A stretch of 64,000 nt of DNA from Acidimicrobiaceae bacterium (GTDB lineage: Bacteria; Actinomycetota; Acidimicrobiia; Acidimicrobiales; Bog-793): positions 62,001-126,000 of the forward strand of contig JAODBO010000144.1 in the NCBI GenBank assembly GCA_025464005.1. Reading direction: 5' to 3'. This document shows, one piece after another, positions 10,108-19,187 of this stretch. The translations under genes were made by a program, and so were the position numbers. Under the pieces are notes generated by a model. The model had not been told where the DNA came from. It made no database searches and worked only from the letters and a program-made list of their open reading frames with translations. The stretch's first letter is position 1. Every line of letters starts with the position of its first letter.

Positions 10108-10140
10108 TTCGAGGAGGGAAATGGTAACTTTATAATTACC
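10108..10140 (+). promoter_or_regulatory. whiB promoter with AT-rich near-palindrome
   Basis: A consensus TATAAT (10131-10136) sits in the imperfect palindrome GGTAACTTTATAATTACC (10123-10140), the most AT-rich spot in the neighbourhood. The -35 position (TTCGAG) is weak, suggesting activator dependence. The symmetric sequence over the -10 box could be an operator. The start codon lies about 150 nt downstream. Confidence 0.5.
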
Positions 10141-10296
10141 TTCTACAGCGAGGGCCGCTAGGGGCGTTTGTAGTGCACGCCCGAAAGGCATCGCCGTGGC
10201 CGCTCGCTGGACTGCCCGGGACCGCCCGCAATCGCGTCTTGCCGCAAAGCGTCGACGTCGTCGCGGGATGCCCAAGCGCGTTCCCGCTGACGCGAG

Positions 10297-10767
10297 ATGA
10301 GCCGCAGCGTGTTCGACCGGAGCCCGCATGGCGCGTCGGAGCCCAAGCTGCGGCTGCGAAGGCGGACGACCGCTAGCGCGGATCGAACGCCGATCTTGCC
10401 AACGACCCCGCTGGGCGTTCGGGCCGGCAGCGTCATCGCGTGGATGACACAAGGAGAGTGCGTCTCTCGACAAGAGATCGACTGGTTCCCGCGCGAGCGA
10501 GAGTCTGCCGATGAGGCGAAGGCCGTATGCGCCGAGTGCGACGTTCGCGAGAGGTGCCTCGCACAGGGGATCGTGCGCCATGAGTTCGGCATCTGGGGCG
10601 GTACCACCGAACGCGAGCGGGACGGACTACGCGCGCTGCTAGCGAGCTCGCAATTCACTCCAGGAGTCACGGACGAGAGCGCCGAGGCGACCGAAGCGCA
10701 GATCCTGCCCTTCACCGATCTCGCGAGCCCATCCGGCCGGCCCGCGCGGTCAGACCTTCGTCATTGA
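10297..10767 (+). CDS. WhiB-family Fe-S transcription factor
   Basis: Contains the complete WhiB signature: four cysteines, one in GEC followed by the CxxCx5C array VCAECDVRERC, which hold a [4Fe-4S] cluster, and the GIWGG turn motif followed by TERERDGL and a DNA-contact region. WhiB proteins bind the principal sigma factor and control redox or developmental genes in actinobacteria. The first cysteine is at about residue 52 of the 156-aa ORF, later than usual, so a start at the TTG or ATG nearer the cysteine is possible. It is divergent from the ANTAR gene. Its specific WhiB class is not assignable. Confidence 0.88.
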   Translation: MSRSVFDRSPHGASEPKLRLRRRTTASADRTPILPTTPLGVRAGSVIAWMTQGECVSRQEIDWFPRERESADEAKAVCAECDVRERCLAQGIVRHEFGIWGGTTERERDGLRALLASSQFTPGVTDESAEATEAQILPFTDLASPSGRPARSDLRH

Positions 10768-11098
10768 GCAGGGAGGAGAACGCGCCGCGACGTGGTCCGA
10801 ATGCCGTGGGCGCGCCTCGTCTGACACTCACCGCGATCTCGACTTTGCAGCGTCCGTAACGTCGCTCCCGCCGACGCTCCCGTCAGCGTCCTCGACCGGC
10901 GGCTCGCAGGGACAGACGCCGTGCTCGGTGATACTCCCAGCTAGCTATGTCCGGGTTGGATCCCGGACCTAGCACGAGACCCAGCGCACCAGATCCAGGG
11001 CAACAGATCGAGCGCACGAGATCTAGCGTTCCCAGGTAGTCGAGGATCGTCCCCCGGCGGAGCGGATCCTCGGACTCCCGTCGGACGGAGGACACCGG
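10768..11098. other. 331 bp without a recognised gene
   Basis: No ORF with coding character was seen on either strand. The minus-strand ORFs here are antisense shadows of the downstream SDR gene. The stretch presumably contains the SDR promoter; no terminator or riboswitch was recognised. Confidence 0.5.
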
Positions 11099-11986
11099 AT
11101 GTCGATGCACGGTGGTGATGGCCGAAGCCCGGAGCAGGCCCACGACCTCGTTTCCGAGCCGAGCGGGTTGCACGGGCGCGTCGCGGTAGTCACCGGCGTC
11201 AGTCGCCGGCAAGGCATCGGATTCGCGATCGCGAGGCGTCTGCTCGCGGACGGGGCCGCTGTCGTCGTGCACTCCTGGGCTGCCCACGACGCGGAGCAGC
11301 CGTGGGGCGCTGATCCGGGCGACCCGGAGGCACTCCTCGCCGAGCTCACCGAGACGGGCGGATTGCTCGCCCACGTCGAGGCGGACTTCCTGGACGCGAC
11401 AGCGCCGGCGACGGTGGTCGCCACGGCCCTCGAGCGCTTCGGCGCCGTCGACATCCTGGTCTCCAACCATGCTCGCAGTTCGAGGCAGAGCCTCGAGGAG
11501 CTGACCGCGAGCGAGCTCGACGCATCCTGGGCCGTCAACGCCCGCGCCACCGTGCTGCTGGCGCAGAGCTTCGCCGCACGCCACGACGACCAGCGAACCG
11601 GCGGCAGGATCGTCCTGCTCACCTCAGGTCAGCATCTCGGGCCGATGCCGGGGGAGCTGCCCTACGCGATGACCAAGGGCGCGACCCATCAGTTGACGGC
11701 CAGTCTCGCCGATCATCTCGCAGGCCGGCGGATCACGGTGAACTCCGTCAACCCCGGACCCACCGACACGGGCTGGGCGAGTCCCGTGACGGCGGCGAGG
11801 ATCCGCAGTGCCATGCCGTTCGGCAGGTGGGGCACGCCGGACGACGCTGCTCGCCTCGTCCGGTGGCTCGTGAGCGACGAGGCCCAATGGATCACGGGTC
11901 AGGTCATCAACTCCGAGGGCGGCTATCGACGAGCAGCGAGCCAGCCTCGTCCCGACCGGATCCCGCCGCAGCCGAGCGATCGGTAG
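11099..11986 (+). CDS. SDR-family NAD(P)-dependent oxidoreductase
   Basis: A 295-aa classical short-chain dehydrogenase/reductase. The cofactor glycine motif TGVSRRQGIG is at about 32-41, the NAR motif at about 142, the catalytic serine in LLTSGQ and the YxxxK pair in YAMTKG. The PG motif and the closing WITGQVINSEGGY are typical of the FabG-like class. Substrate unknown. The last ~15 residues beyond GGYRR are proline/arginine-rich, and the gene end overlaps the end of the convergent MMPL gene by 80 bp, suggesting that the tail was gained by loss of an earlier stop. Confidence 0.88.
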   Translation: MSMHGGDGRSPEQAHDLVSEPSGLHGRVAVVTGVSRRQGIGFAIARRLLADGAAVVVHSWAAHDAEQPWGADPGDPEALLAELTETGGLLAHVEADFLDATAPATVVATALERFGAVDILVSNHARSSRQSLEELTASELDASWAVNARATVLLAQSFAARHDDQRTGGRIVLLTSGQHLGPMPGELPYAMTKGATHQLTASLADHLAGRRITVNSVNPGPTDTGWASPVTAARIRSAMPFGRWGTPDDAARLVRWLVSDEAQWITGQVINSEGGYRRAASQPRPDRIPPQPSDR

Positions 11987-14159
11987 CCGAGCTCGCGGGG
12001 GTGGCCGTCGTGTTGACGAGCAGCAGGCGCGCGAGGGGTCGAGGAAGCCACCAGTTCCACCGCCCGAGGACGGATATGAGCGCCGGGACGAGGAGGGCGC
12101 GAACGACGGTGGCGTCGAGGAGGATCCCGGCCCCGAGCCCTGTCGCGAGCACCTTGATGTCGGTGTCGGGGGCCGATGCCAGCGACGCGAATGCGAGGAA
12201 CAGGATCAGCGCGGCGCTCGTGACGAGGCGCCCCGTGCGGCCGACCCCCTCGACGACTGCTTCGTCGGTCCGGCCGAGCCGGTCGTACTCCTCGCGGATC
12301 CTGCTCAAGATGAAGACTTCGTAGTCCATCGAGAGGCCGAAGAGAAACGCGAAGACCATAAGGGGAAGCCAGAAGGTGATGGCACCCGTCGCAGGGATGT
12401 TGAACACCGTCGACGAGCCGTGGCCCTCCTGCCAGAACCAGGTGAGGAGCCCGAAGGTCGCGGCGAGCGAGACGAGGTTGAGCAGCACCGCCTTCGTCGC
12501 GAGCAGCAACGACCGAAATGCGCGGGTGAGGAGCACCAAGGTGAGGAAGGCGATGAGTGCGAACATGAGCGGGAAGTTGCCGAACACCGCGTGGCTGTAG
12601 TCCTGCTCGATCGCGCCGAGCCCGGTCACTCCGACGACGCCCGGCACGTGAAGAAGCGCGTCTTCGGTGGCGCGCACGGGCGCCAGCGTTGTGTTGTTGA
12701 CGGTCTCCACCGCCGGGATGGCGATGACGTCACTCATGGCGCCCCGGCTTCCGCTCGCTCCTGAGGCCAACACCGCCGTCGTGATGCCGTCGATCCGCTG
12801 CAGTCGCGCGTCGACGGCTCGGGCGGTACTCCTCTTGGTCAGCACCTCGATGGGGGTCAGAACACCGCTCGGGACGCCGCCGGTGAGCAGCGTCGAGTAG
12901 GCCTGGCGCGCCGGTCCTGTCTTCGCGAAGGCCGAGGCGCTCGTGTCTCCGACCTTCAGCCCGAACACCGGGATAATCGCGATGGCGAGTGTCGCAACGG
13001 CGACACCCGTGGCGAGCCAGCGGTGGCGGGTCACACCGCGCGCCCAGGCGCTCCATGCACGGCTCGCGTGATCCTCGTGGCGTATCCGGGGCCAGTCGAT
13101 CCGCGGACCGATGCCCGCGAGCAGGGCGGGGAGGAGCGTGTTGACGACCAGGATCGACACGAGGGGGATGAGCATGCCGCCGATGCCGGTGCTCCGCAGG
13201 CCCGGCACGGGGAGGACGATGAGCGCGAGGAGCCCGATGGCGACCGTCAGGCCCGAGAGGAGCACGGCTCGCCCGGCCGTCTCGACCGCCCGCACCACGG
13301 CGGCGGTGTTGTCCGCCCCCCGGGCACGCTCCTCCCGCCAACGAGTCACGAGCAACAGTGAGTAGTCGATTGCTATGCCCAGACCGACGAGGGCGATGAG
13401 GAACTCGACGATGAAAGACACCTGTGTCACATAGGTGAGGCCGAGGACGACGAGGAACGTCGCGAGGATCGACACGGCCGCGATGAGCAGGGGCACAAAG
13501 GCGAGCAGCGACGCGAACACGAACGCGAGGACGACGAGAGCGCCGCCGCCGCCGATGATCGTTTCGAGCAGCACGCCGGGGCCCTTGCTCGATCCTCCCG
13601 AGGAGAGTTGGTTGAGACCGGTGAGACCCACCGCATAGCCCGGCAGGGCCCTCGTGAGGACTGCTTGCGCCTGTGTCGTGCGCGGGTCGAGGCCGAAGCC
13701 ATTCGCCGGGGGCGTGAACAGGAAAGCAAAGGTGCTTCGCCCGTTCGACGTCACGAACCGCCCGTCGCCGGTCACCGCGAGGTCGACGACTCGCGAGCTC
13801 GGCTCGACGCGGCGCACCGCCTCGAAGCCCGCGGCGATGGTTGCGGCGTCGGAGCGCACGCTCTGTCCGGCCGGGACGGTTACGACGAGGATGCTCGGCG
13901 AGCTGTCGCCGCCGTTGCCGTAGATGTGCTGGATCTTGAGCGCCGTCTCGTAGCCGGGCTGGCCGGGCAGCGAGAAGTCGGTGGTGAGTCGGCTGGACAC
14001 CTTCGACGCCGCGCCGCCGCCGGCCACGAGGACGATCAGCCAGGCGACTACGACGAGCCGCCGGTGATGCGTCACCCAGGTCGCGAGGCGACCGAGCGCA
14101 GTTCGCGGGCCCTCCTGGACGCTCTCCCGGGGCAGTTGACGAGGCGGCGCGATGCTCAT
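11907..14159 (-). CDS. MMPL-family RND transporter
   Basis: A 750-aa inner-membrane transporter with the MMPL arrangement: one N-terminal helix (about 33-52), a large extracytoplasmic domain, five helices, then the pattern repeated with an extracytoplasmic domain and a second five-helix bundle. FLIALVGLGIAIDYSLLLVTR and FLFGLSMDYEVFILSRIREE carry the Asp-Tyr pairs used for proton coupling. Such proteins export lipids or drugs. The start at 14159 has GGAG 6 nt upstream; the track's 14222 start is in the intergenic region. It is divergent from a MarR gene, the usual arrangement of a repressed efflux pump. Confidence 0.92.
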   Translation of the reverse strand: MSIAPPRQLPRESVQEGPRTALGRLATWVTHHRRLVVVAWLIVLVAGGGAASKVSSRLTTDFSLPGQPGYETALKIQHIYGNGGDSSPSILVVTVPAGQSVRSDAATIAAGFEAVRRVEPSSRVVDLAVTGDGRFVTSNGRSTFAFLFTPPANGFGLDPRTTQAQAVLTRALPGYAVGLTGLNQLSSGGSSKGPGVLLETIIGGGGALVVLAFVFASLLAFVPLLIAAVSILATFLVVLGLTYVTQVSFIVEFLIALVGLGIAIDYSLLLVTRWREERARGADNTAAVVRAVETAGRAVLLSGLTVAIGLLALIVLPVPGLRSTGIGGMLIPLVSILVVNTLLPALLAGIGPRIDWPRIRHEDHASRAWSAWARGVTRHRWLATGVAVATLAIAIIPVFGLKVGDTSASAFAKTGPARQAYSTLLTGGVPSGVLTPIEVLTKRSTARAVDARLQRIDGITTAVLASGASGSRGAMSDVIAIPAVETVNNTTLAPVRATEDALLHVPGVVGVTGLGAIEQDYSHAVFGNFPLMFALIAFLTLVLLTRAFRSLLLATKAVLLNLVSLAATFGLLTWFWQEGHGSSTVFNIPATGAITFWLPLMVFAFLFGLSMDYEVFILSRIREEYDRLGRTDEAVVEGVGRTGRLVTSAALILFLAFASLASAPDTDIKVLATGLGAGILLDATVVRALLVPALISVLGRWNWWLPRPLARLLLVNTTATPASSATDRSAAAGSGRDEAGSLLVDSRPRS

Positions 14160-14190
14160 GACGGGCTCCGTTCGTCGGCGCTTGCTCTTG

Positions 14191-14205
14191 GCAGAACGGT
14201 TCTGC
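14191..14205. promoter_or_regulatory. Perfect palindrome in the MarR/MMPL divergent region (candidate MarR operator)
   Basis: GCAGAAC-G-GTTCTGC has perfect 7-bp arms around a single G and lies 32 bp upstream of the MMPL start. Next to it is a direct repeat CGAACTAT at 14208-14215 and 14223-14230, spaced 15 bp. Both types of element are placed where a MarR dimer would control both genes. Confidence 0.5.
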
Positions 14206-14275
14206 ATCGAACTATCCCACAACGAACTATGCTCTACAAGAGTGATATCGCTTCAGTCCAAGGCCAACGTGCTCC

Positions 14276-14806
14276 ATGGCTGACATCCCCATGCGTGGCA
14301 TCCAGCCGTTCGGGAAGTCCGTCGGCTTCATGCTCTCCCAGCTCGGTCTCGTCGTCTCCCGCCAGTTCGGCGACGTGATCGGTGCGGTCGAGCTCGAGCC
14401 GAGGCAGTTCGCCGTCATGCGGGCGATCGACGCCGCCGCCGGCCAGCCACAGAACGCGATCGCGGAGCGGATGCAGATCCCCACCAGCTCAATGGTGTCG
14501 ATCGTCGACCAGCTCGAAGCGCGGGGACTCGTCGAGCGCCGGCCGCACGAGTCCGACCGCCGGACGCGCACCTTGCACCTCACAGTCCTCGGCGGGGAGG
14601 TCCTCGCCCGGGCCATGGTCCTCGCGCTCGACTACGAGCGGAGGATGTGCGACGGCCTCGACGCGGCCGTTCGCGAGTCGCTGCTCGAGTCGCTGGCGCA
14701 TATCGCCGCAAATCTCGACACGCCGCCCGGGGTCCACCCCGACGTCGAGGCCGGCGCCGGAAAGCCCTTGTGGAGCGACGAGATGGAGCCGCTCGGCGAG
14801 CCGTAA
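14276..14806 (+). CDS. MarR-family transcriptional regulator
   Basis: A 176-aa winged-helix repressor. The recognition-helix region SSMVSIVDQLEARGLVERRP (about 77-96) is followed by the wing motif DRRTRTLHLT, the family's best-conserved segment. It probably represses the divergent MMPL exporter and itself until a small-molecule ligand is bound. The last ~20 residues are acidic and non-conserved. The start at ATG 14276 leaves a 116-bp shared regulatory region with the MMPL gene. Confidence 0.93.
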   Translation: MADIPMRGIQPFGKSVGFMLSQLGLVVSRQFGDVIGAVELEPRQFAVMRAIDAAAGQPQNAIAERMQIPTSSMVSIVDQLEARGLVERRPHESDRRTRTLHLTVLGGEVLARAMVLALDYERRMCDGLDAAVRESLLESLAHIAANLDTPPGVHPDVEAGAGKPLWSDEMEPLGEP

Positions 14807-14880
14807 CCGCAAACGCTCCCACGTCCTCTAGCCTTATGGCGCACGACCGGTCCGGGCGAGCGACGAAGGGATTCGACTAG

Positions 14881-15549
14881 ATGGAGCACTTCCTGGCGAC
14901 GTGGGGCTATCTCGCGCTATTTGGCGCGACGCTCCTGTCCTCCCTCGGCGTGCCCGTGGGCTCCGAGATCGCGATCGGCTACGCGGGCGCTCTCGCGAGC
15001 GGTCAGCTCGTCACGACGGGCCACGACCACCTCAATCTGCTGCTCGTGATCCTCGTAGCGGTGGCCGGCGAGCTGGTCGGCTCGTCCATCGGCTATGCGA
15101 TCGGCCTGCTCGGCGGACGGCCGCTCGTGGACCGGCTGGGCAAGTACGTGCTGCTGACGCACAAGGACCTCGATCGGGCCGAAGCGTGGTTCGACGGACG
15201 GGGGGAGTCCGTCGTCTTCTTCGCCCGGCTCATCCCGCTCGTGCGCTCGTTCATCTCGCTCGCCGCCGGACTGGCCGAGATGGCGCGTCTCAAGTTCGCG
15301 CTGTACACCGTGCTCGGCTGCGCCATCTGGTGTGCCGCGCTGGCGGCGATCGGCTACAGCCTCGGCAGCAGCTGGCACCGGGTGATCAAGGACTTCAGCT
15401 ACGCCGGCTATGTCGCCGCCGCGCTCGTGGTGTTGGCGATCGCCGTCATCATCTATCACCGTGTGATCACGATCAGGCGGGAGCGGTTGGTCGGCGCAAC
15501 AGTCGGGACGACCCCTGCGGTCGCTCGCGACGACGCTCGTCAGCTCTGA
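14881..15549 (+). CDS. DedA-family membrane protein
   Basis: A 222-aa polytopic membrane protein with the DedA/VTT pattern: the re-entrant segment SLGVPVGSEIAIGYAGALAS near the N-terminus, then FFARLIPLVRSFISLAAG (about 117-134) with the conserved Arg and Pro. DedA proteins are linked to flipping of lipid carriers or phospholipids and to membrane homeostasis. A TAGCCT -10-like box lies about 50 bp upstream (14829-14834). It follows marR by 74 bp and may be a separate transcription unit. Confidence 0.93.
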   Translation: MEHFLATWGYLALFGATLLSSLGVPVGSEIAIGYAGALASGQLVTTGHDHLNLLLVILVAVAGELVGSSIGYAIGLLGGRPLVDRLGKYVLLTHKDLDRAEAWFDGRGESVVFFARLIPLVRSFISLAAGLAEMARLKFALYTVLGCAIWCAALAAIGYSLGSSWHRVIKDFSYAGYVAAALVVLAIAVIIYHRVITIRRERLVGATVGTTPAVARDDARQL

Positions 15550-15649
15550 CGGTTCCCGCGAGCTCGTCCTCGCGGATCGACCACCGAGCCGGGCCGTGCA
15601 GAAGCCAGGTATCCCCGTCTTCCGCGGATCAGAAGCGAACCTCTACGGA

Positions 15650-16117
15650 TCACAAGCCGCTTGGGCGTGCGCGTACCTGAGCCGGGCCCGCTCTCGGCAG
15701 ATCAGACGCGGGGCTCGCGCGCTCTGAGCCCGGGCTCGGCGGGCCCGTCAAGGCGCGCTCACCGAGCTGGTCGATGATGGAGAATGCCGTGACGAGGCGC
15801 GTGCGGATCGCCCTCAGCACGGGAGCGAGCGGCAGGTCATTGACGGCAGCGGCGCTTATCGCGGGCTCGCCCTCGTCGCGCAAGAGCTCGAGGCGCGTGA
15901 TGACGAGCTTGCCGGCTTCGACCTCGAAGCGGATGCGCATCCGCGGATGACCCGGGAGCACGGCGTCCACGAGGACCGGTGTCCGGACCGCGAGGCCGTT
16001 GCGGAGTCGGTCGGAGCTGATGGGCTCGTCGGTCGGGAAGCGGTAGTGCGCGGTGAGGAGGTCGGTCACCGGGAGCGCTGTTGGTGCGTCTGTCTTGGAC
16101 ACTCGCGACTTCGACAT
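15650..16117 (-). CDS. Hypothetical protein
   Basis: I do not recognise this 155-aa protein. Residues 15-115 look folded, with alternating hydrophobic strands (LVDAVLPGHPRMRIRFEVEA, GKLVITRLELL) and an amphipathic helix (VLRAIRTRLVTAFSIIDQLG). The last ~35 residues are a disordered Ser/Pro/Arg tail. No signal peptide or membrane helix. It is read toward the dedA gene and away from the araB cassette. The reverse-strand reading is supported by the absence of any better ORF and by protein-like composition in its first two thirds. Confidence 0.55.
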   Translation of the reverse strand: MSKSRVSKTDAPTALPVTDLLTAHYRFPTDEPISSDRLRNGLAVRTPVLVDAVLPGHPRMRIRFEVEAGKLVITRLELLRDEGEPAISAAAVNDLPLAPVLRAIRTRLVTAFSIIDQLGERALTGPPSPGSERASPASDLPRAGPAQVRARPSGL

Positions 16118-16262
16118 CTAGAACCGGCACACTCGGTCGCTCGACACTGCGACGTTGCCACGGCTCCGGCACAGCCGAGGTTCTATCAGGGCTACTACGG
16201 CAACGCCGACCACGACATTTAGCCCGGCCAGACCTTGAGCCCGGCACGAGCTCGAGCGGCGC

Positions 16263-16634
16263 TCAGAGGAACGGCGCAGGGCCGCCGTCGGCCTCGGAGG
16301 GACCGAGCGTCGCGTGCTCGCGGATGACCGCCTCGACGGCGTCGGGGTCGTCCGGCGTCAGGAACGGTCGCACCCGCCGACCCAGATCGAGGATGAGGGC
16401 CACCTTCTTCGTCGGACGCCTCGGGTCGAGGCTCGCCCAGTACCGCGGATTGCCCGTTCCCCAGATACGCCACTTGCCGCTCAAGAGATCCATGTCGATG
16501 CGGCGCACGGACCGGATCGAGGAGTAGGCGATGTGCTTCGTGCCCCAAGGGAAGTAGTAGCCGCGGACGCGGATCTCGTCACCCGTGCACTCGATCCAGC
16601 GATCCCGGTACTCGACGGAGCCGCTCATCTTCAC
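16263..16634 (-). CDS. Small PH-domain-like protein
   Basis: A 123-aa protein dominated by beta strands: EYRDRWIECTGDEIRVRGYYFPWGTKHIAYSSI, then SGKWRIWGTGNPRYWASLD and a closing helix with PDAVEAVIREHA. The order (short strands, 'I.y.dI..V', a tryptophan-rich strand, terminal helix) resembles bacterial PH domains. Function unknown; similar stand-alone proteins are usual in actinobacteria. Translation may start at the third residue (MSGSVEY). It lies divergently to araB with about 80 bp between. Confidence 0.6.
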   Translation of the reverse strand: MKMSGSVEYRDRWIECTGDEIRVRGYYFPWGTKHIAYSSIRSVRRIDMDLLSGKWRIWGTGNPRYWASLDPRRPTKKVALILDLGRRVRPFLTPDDPDAVEAVIREHATLGPSEADGGPAPFL

Positions 16635-16700
16635 AGCCTGGCACGGGTTGGTGTGCTGGCGTGCACCTCAGCTCGTGTGCGCCGAAGGGCGTAGTCACCA

Positions 16701-16706
16701 TAGGCT
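16701..16706 (+). promoter_or_regulatory. araB -10 box, leaderless arrangement
   Basis: TAGGCT lies 8 nt before the chosen araB ATG at 16715, so transcription would begin at or next to the start codon. The same spacing recurs at three other genes in this window. Confidence 0.5.
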
Positions 16707-16714
16707 CGGACGAC

Positions 16715-18421
16715 ATGACGGACGATGTTCGAACTGCCGGGCGGAGCGTCGCCTCCGGGTCGCCCCTCGCCATCGGAATCGACTTCGGGACCGAGTCGGG
16801 AAGGGTGCTGATCCTCGACCTCGGGAGCGGCGAGGAGCTCGGGGTCGCAGAGGTCCGTTACGCGCACGGCGTCATCGAGGACGCGCTGCCGGGCTCGCGC
16901 GAGCCGCTCGGCTACGACTGGGCGCTCCAGCACCCGCTCGACTACGTGGAGGTCGTCGAGCGCGGCGTACCCGCCGTGCTTCGCTCGACGGGCGTCGACC
17001 CGGCGCGTGTCGTCGGGCTCGGCATCGACTTCACCTCGTGCACCGTCCTGCCGACGACCGCGGACGGCACGCCGCTGTGCACGATCGAGAAGTGGAGCGG
17101 GCGCCCCCACGCCTGGCCGAAGCTGTGGAAGCACCACGCTGCCCAGCCTTACGCGGATCGCCTCACGCAGGTCGCGATCGAGCGCGGGGAGCTCTTCATC
17201 GATCGCTACGGCGGACGGATCTCGTCGGAGTGGTACTTCCCGAAGCTGCTCCAGCTCTTCTACGAGGACCGTGAGGTCTATGACGCCGCGGACGCCTTCG
17301 TCGAGGCCGCTGACTGGATCGTCTGGCGCCTCACCGGGTCAAGCGTGCGCTCGAGCTGTGCAGCCGGCTACAAGGCCTTCTGGTCGCAGGAGGAAGGTCT
17401 TCCCCCGAAGGAGTACTTCCACGCGGCATACCCCGATCTCGTCGATCCCGGAGCGAAGCTCGGCTCGGACTTCGCCCCGCTCGGCACGCGCGCCGGCTTC
17501 GTTCGCGAGGAGGTCGCGCTGCGTCTCGGCCTGCCTCCTGAGGTCGCGGTCGCCGTGGGCAACGTGGACTCGTTCGTCTCGCTCCCGGGCGCGGGCGTCG
17601 AGCGCCCCGGCACGTTCGTCATGGTGGTCGGCACCTCGATCTGCGACATGGTGGTGCATCCCGACGAGATCCTGCTCCCCGGGATCACCGGCGTCGTGCG
17701 TGACGGCATCCTGCCCGGCCTCTACGGCTACGAAGCCGGCCAACCGGCCGTCGGCGACATGCTCGCCTGGTACGTCGACCGACTGCTCGGCGTGCCTGGC
17801 GACGACCGAGCGGACCGCTACGCAGAGCTCGAGGCCGCCGCGGGGACGCTGGCGCCCGGCTCGAGCGGGCTCGTCGCCCTGGACTGGTGGAACGGCAACC
17901 GCTCGGTGCTCGCCGATGCGGACCTCTCCGGTGCGATCGTCGGCCTGACGCTAGCGACCGCTCCCGAACAGATCTACCGGGCGCTGCTCGAGTCGATAGC
18001 GTTCGGCACGCGCCGGATCGTCGACAACTTCGACGGTCACGGTCTCGCCGTCGACCGGATCGTCGCCTGCGGCGGTGTAGCGGAGAAGAGCCCCGTGCTG
18101 ATGCAGCTCCTCGCGGATGTCACCGGTCTGACCGTCGATGTCCCGAGCTCGCCACAGATCCCGGCCCGCGGCTCGGCGATGTTCGGCGCAGTCGCCGCCG
18201 GGCTTCGCCGCGGCGGCTTCGACGACATCGCCTCCGCCGTCGCGGCGCTGCGGCCCGCGACGGCTCGCTCGTACCGGCCCGACAGCGCCGCCGGGGTCGT
18301 CTACGGCGAGGTGTACGAGATCTATCGCGGCCTCCACGACGTCCTCGGACGGGACCACGTCGGCTGGATGCATGCGCTCAAGCTGATCAGCCACCGATCG
18401 GCCCCGCCGGCCGGCGCGTAG
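16715..18421 (+). CDS. araB: Ribulokinase
   Basis: FGGY-family sugar kinase of 568 aa that phosphorylates L-ribulose with ATP. The ATP-binding GIDFGTESGRVLI is near residue 22, and the substrate segment GIDFTSCTVLP, the second phosphate loop VMVVGTSICDMVV and the C-terminal IVACGGVAEKSPVLMQLLAD are all present. FTSCT...EKWSG is characteristic of ribulokinase rather than xylulokinase. The track starts 54 nt earlier; ATG 16715 (MTDDVRTAG) fits the TAGGCT box. It is followed by araD and araM. No araA (isomerase) or ara regulator lies in the window, so the substrate may reach the cassette as ribulose. Confidence 0.93.
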   Translation: MTDDVRTAGRSVASGSPLAIGIDFGTESGRVLILDLGSGEELGVAEVRYAHGVIEDALPGSREPLGYDWALQHPLDYVEVVERGVPAVLRSTGVDPARVVGLGIDFTSCTVLPTTADGTPLCTIEKWSGRPHAWPKLWKHHAAQPYADRLTQVAIERGELFIDRYGGRISSEWYFPKLLQLFYEDREVYDAADAFVEAADWIVWRLTGSSVRSSCAAGYKAFWSQEEGLPPKEYFHAAYPDLVDPGAKLGSDFAPLGTRAGFVREEVALRLGLPPEVAVAVGNVDSFVSLPGAGVERPGTFVMVVGTSICDMVVHPDEILLPGITGVVRDGILPGLYGYEAGQPAVGDMLAWYVDRLLGVPGDDRADRYAELEAAAGTLAPGSSGLVALDWWNGNRSVLADADLSGAIVGLTLATAPEQIYRALLESIAFGTRRIVDNFDGHGLAVDRIVACGGVAEKSPVLMQLLADVTGLTVDVPSSPQIPARGSAMFGAVAAGLRRGGFDDIASAVAALRPATARSYRPDSAAGVVYGEVYEIYRGLHDVLGRDHVGWMHALKLISHRSAPPAGA

Positions 18422-18497
18422 CCTCGACCGATGACGTCGCCGCAGCGCGTCGCCGCGTGACTCCACAGCATCGCAAGGCGAGTCGGACAGGAGAGCC

Positions 18498-19187
18498 GTG
18501 CTAGAAGAACTACGTCACGAGGTGCTCGATGCCAATCTCGCGCTTCCCGCCCGCCGGTTGGTGACCCTTACGTGGGGAAACGTGAGCGGCATCGATCCTG
18601 AGCGGGGTCTCGTCGTGATCAAGGCCAGCGGCGTCGCCTACTCCTCCATGACGGCGGCGGACATGGTGGTCGTCGACCTCGACGGCAAGGTCGTCGAGGG
18701 GTCACGGCCCTCCACCGACACCCCTACCCACCTCGCTCTCTACCGTGGCTTTCCCGAGCTCGGCGGTGTCGTGCACACCCACTCCACCTGGGCGACCGCC
18801 TGGGCCCAAGCCGAGCGCCCGATCCCGATCCTCGGGACCACCCACGCGGACCTCTCGCCGATCGCTGTCCCTCTCGCACGCGCGCTGACCGACGAAGAGG
18901 TGGAGGGCGAGTACGAAGCGAACACGGGAGCAGTCGTCATCGAGGCCTTGGGTACGCACTCGACCGACGAGGTCCCCGGCGTGCTCGTGCCGTCGCACGG
19001 TCCCTTCGTCTGGGGTCCCAGCCCCGCGGCTGCCGTCGAGAACGCCGTGACGCTCGAGGAGATCGCTCGCATGGCGCTGCTGACGGAGCTGCTCCGGCCC
19101 AACGGGCCGCCGCTCTCCAAAGCCGTGCGCCGCAGGCACTTCGAGCGCAAGCACGGGCCCGGCGCCTACTACGGTCAGCTTCCGTGA
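18498..19187 (+). CDS. araD: L-ribulose-5-phosphate 4-epimerase
   Basis: A 229-aa class II aldolase/epimerase family zinc enzyme that converts L-ribulose 5-phosphate to D-xylulose 5-phosphate. TWGNVSGID near residue 26 binds phosphate, [14 protein letters not shown] supplies two zinc histidines, and [14 protein letters not shown] contains the catalytic Asp seen in AraD. The third zinc histidine would be in [13 protein letters not shown] 18498 is preceded by GGAG. The stop overlaps the araM start (GTGA), so translation is coupled. With araB upstream it links ribulose to the pentose phosphate pathway. Confidence 0.93.
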   Translation: MLEELRHEVLDANLALPARRLVTLTWGNVSGIDPERGLVVIKASGVAYSSMTAADMVVVDLDGKVVEGSRPSTDTPTHLALYRGFPELGGVVHTHSTWATAWAQAERPIPILGTTHADLSPIAVPLARALTDEEVEGEYEANTGAVVIEALGTHSTDEVPGVLVPSHGPFVWGPSPAAAVENAVTLEEIARMALLTELLRPNGPPLSKAVRRRHFERKHGPGAYYGQLP

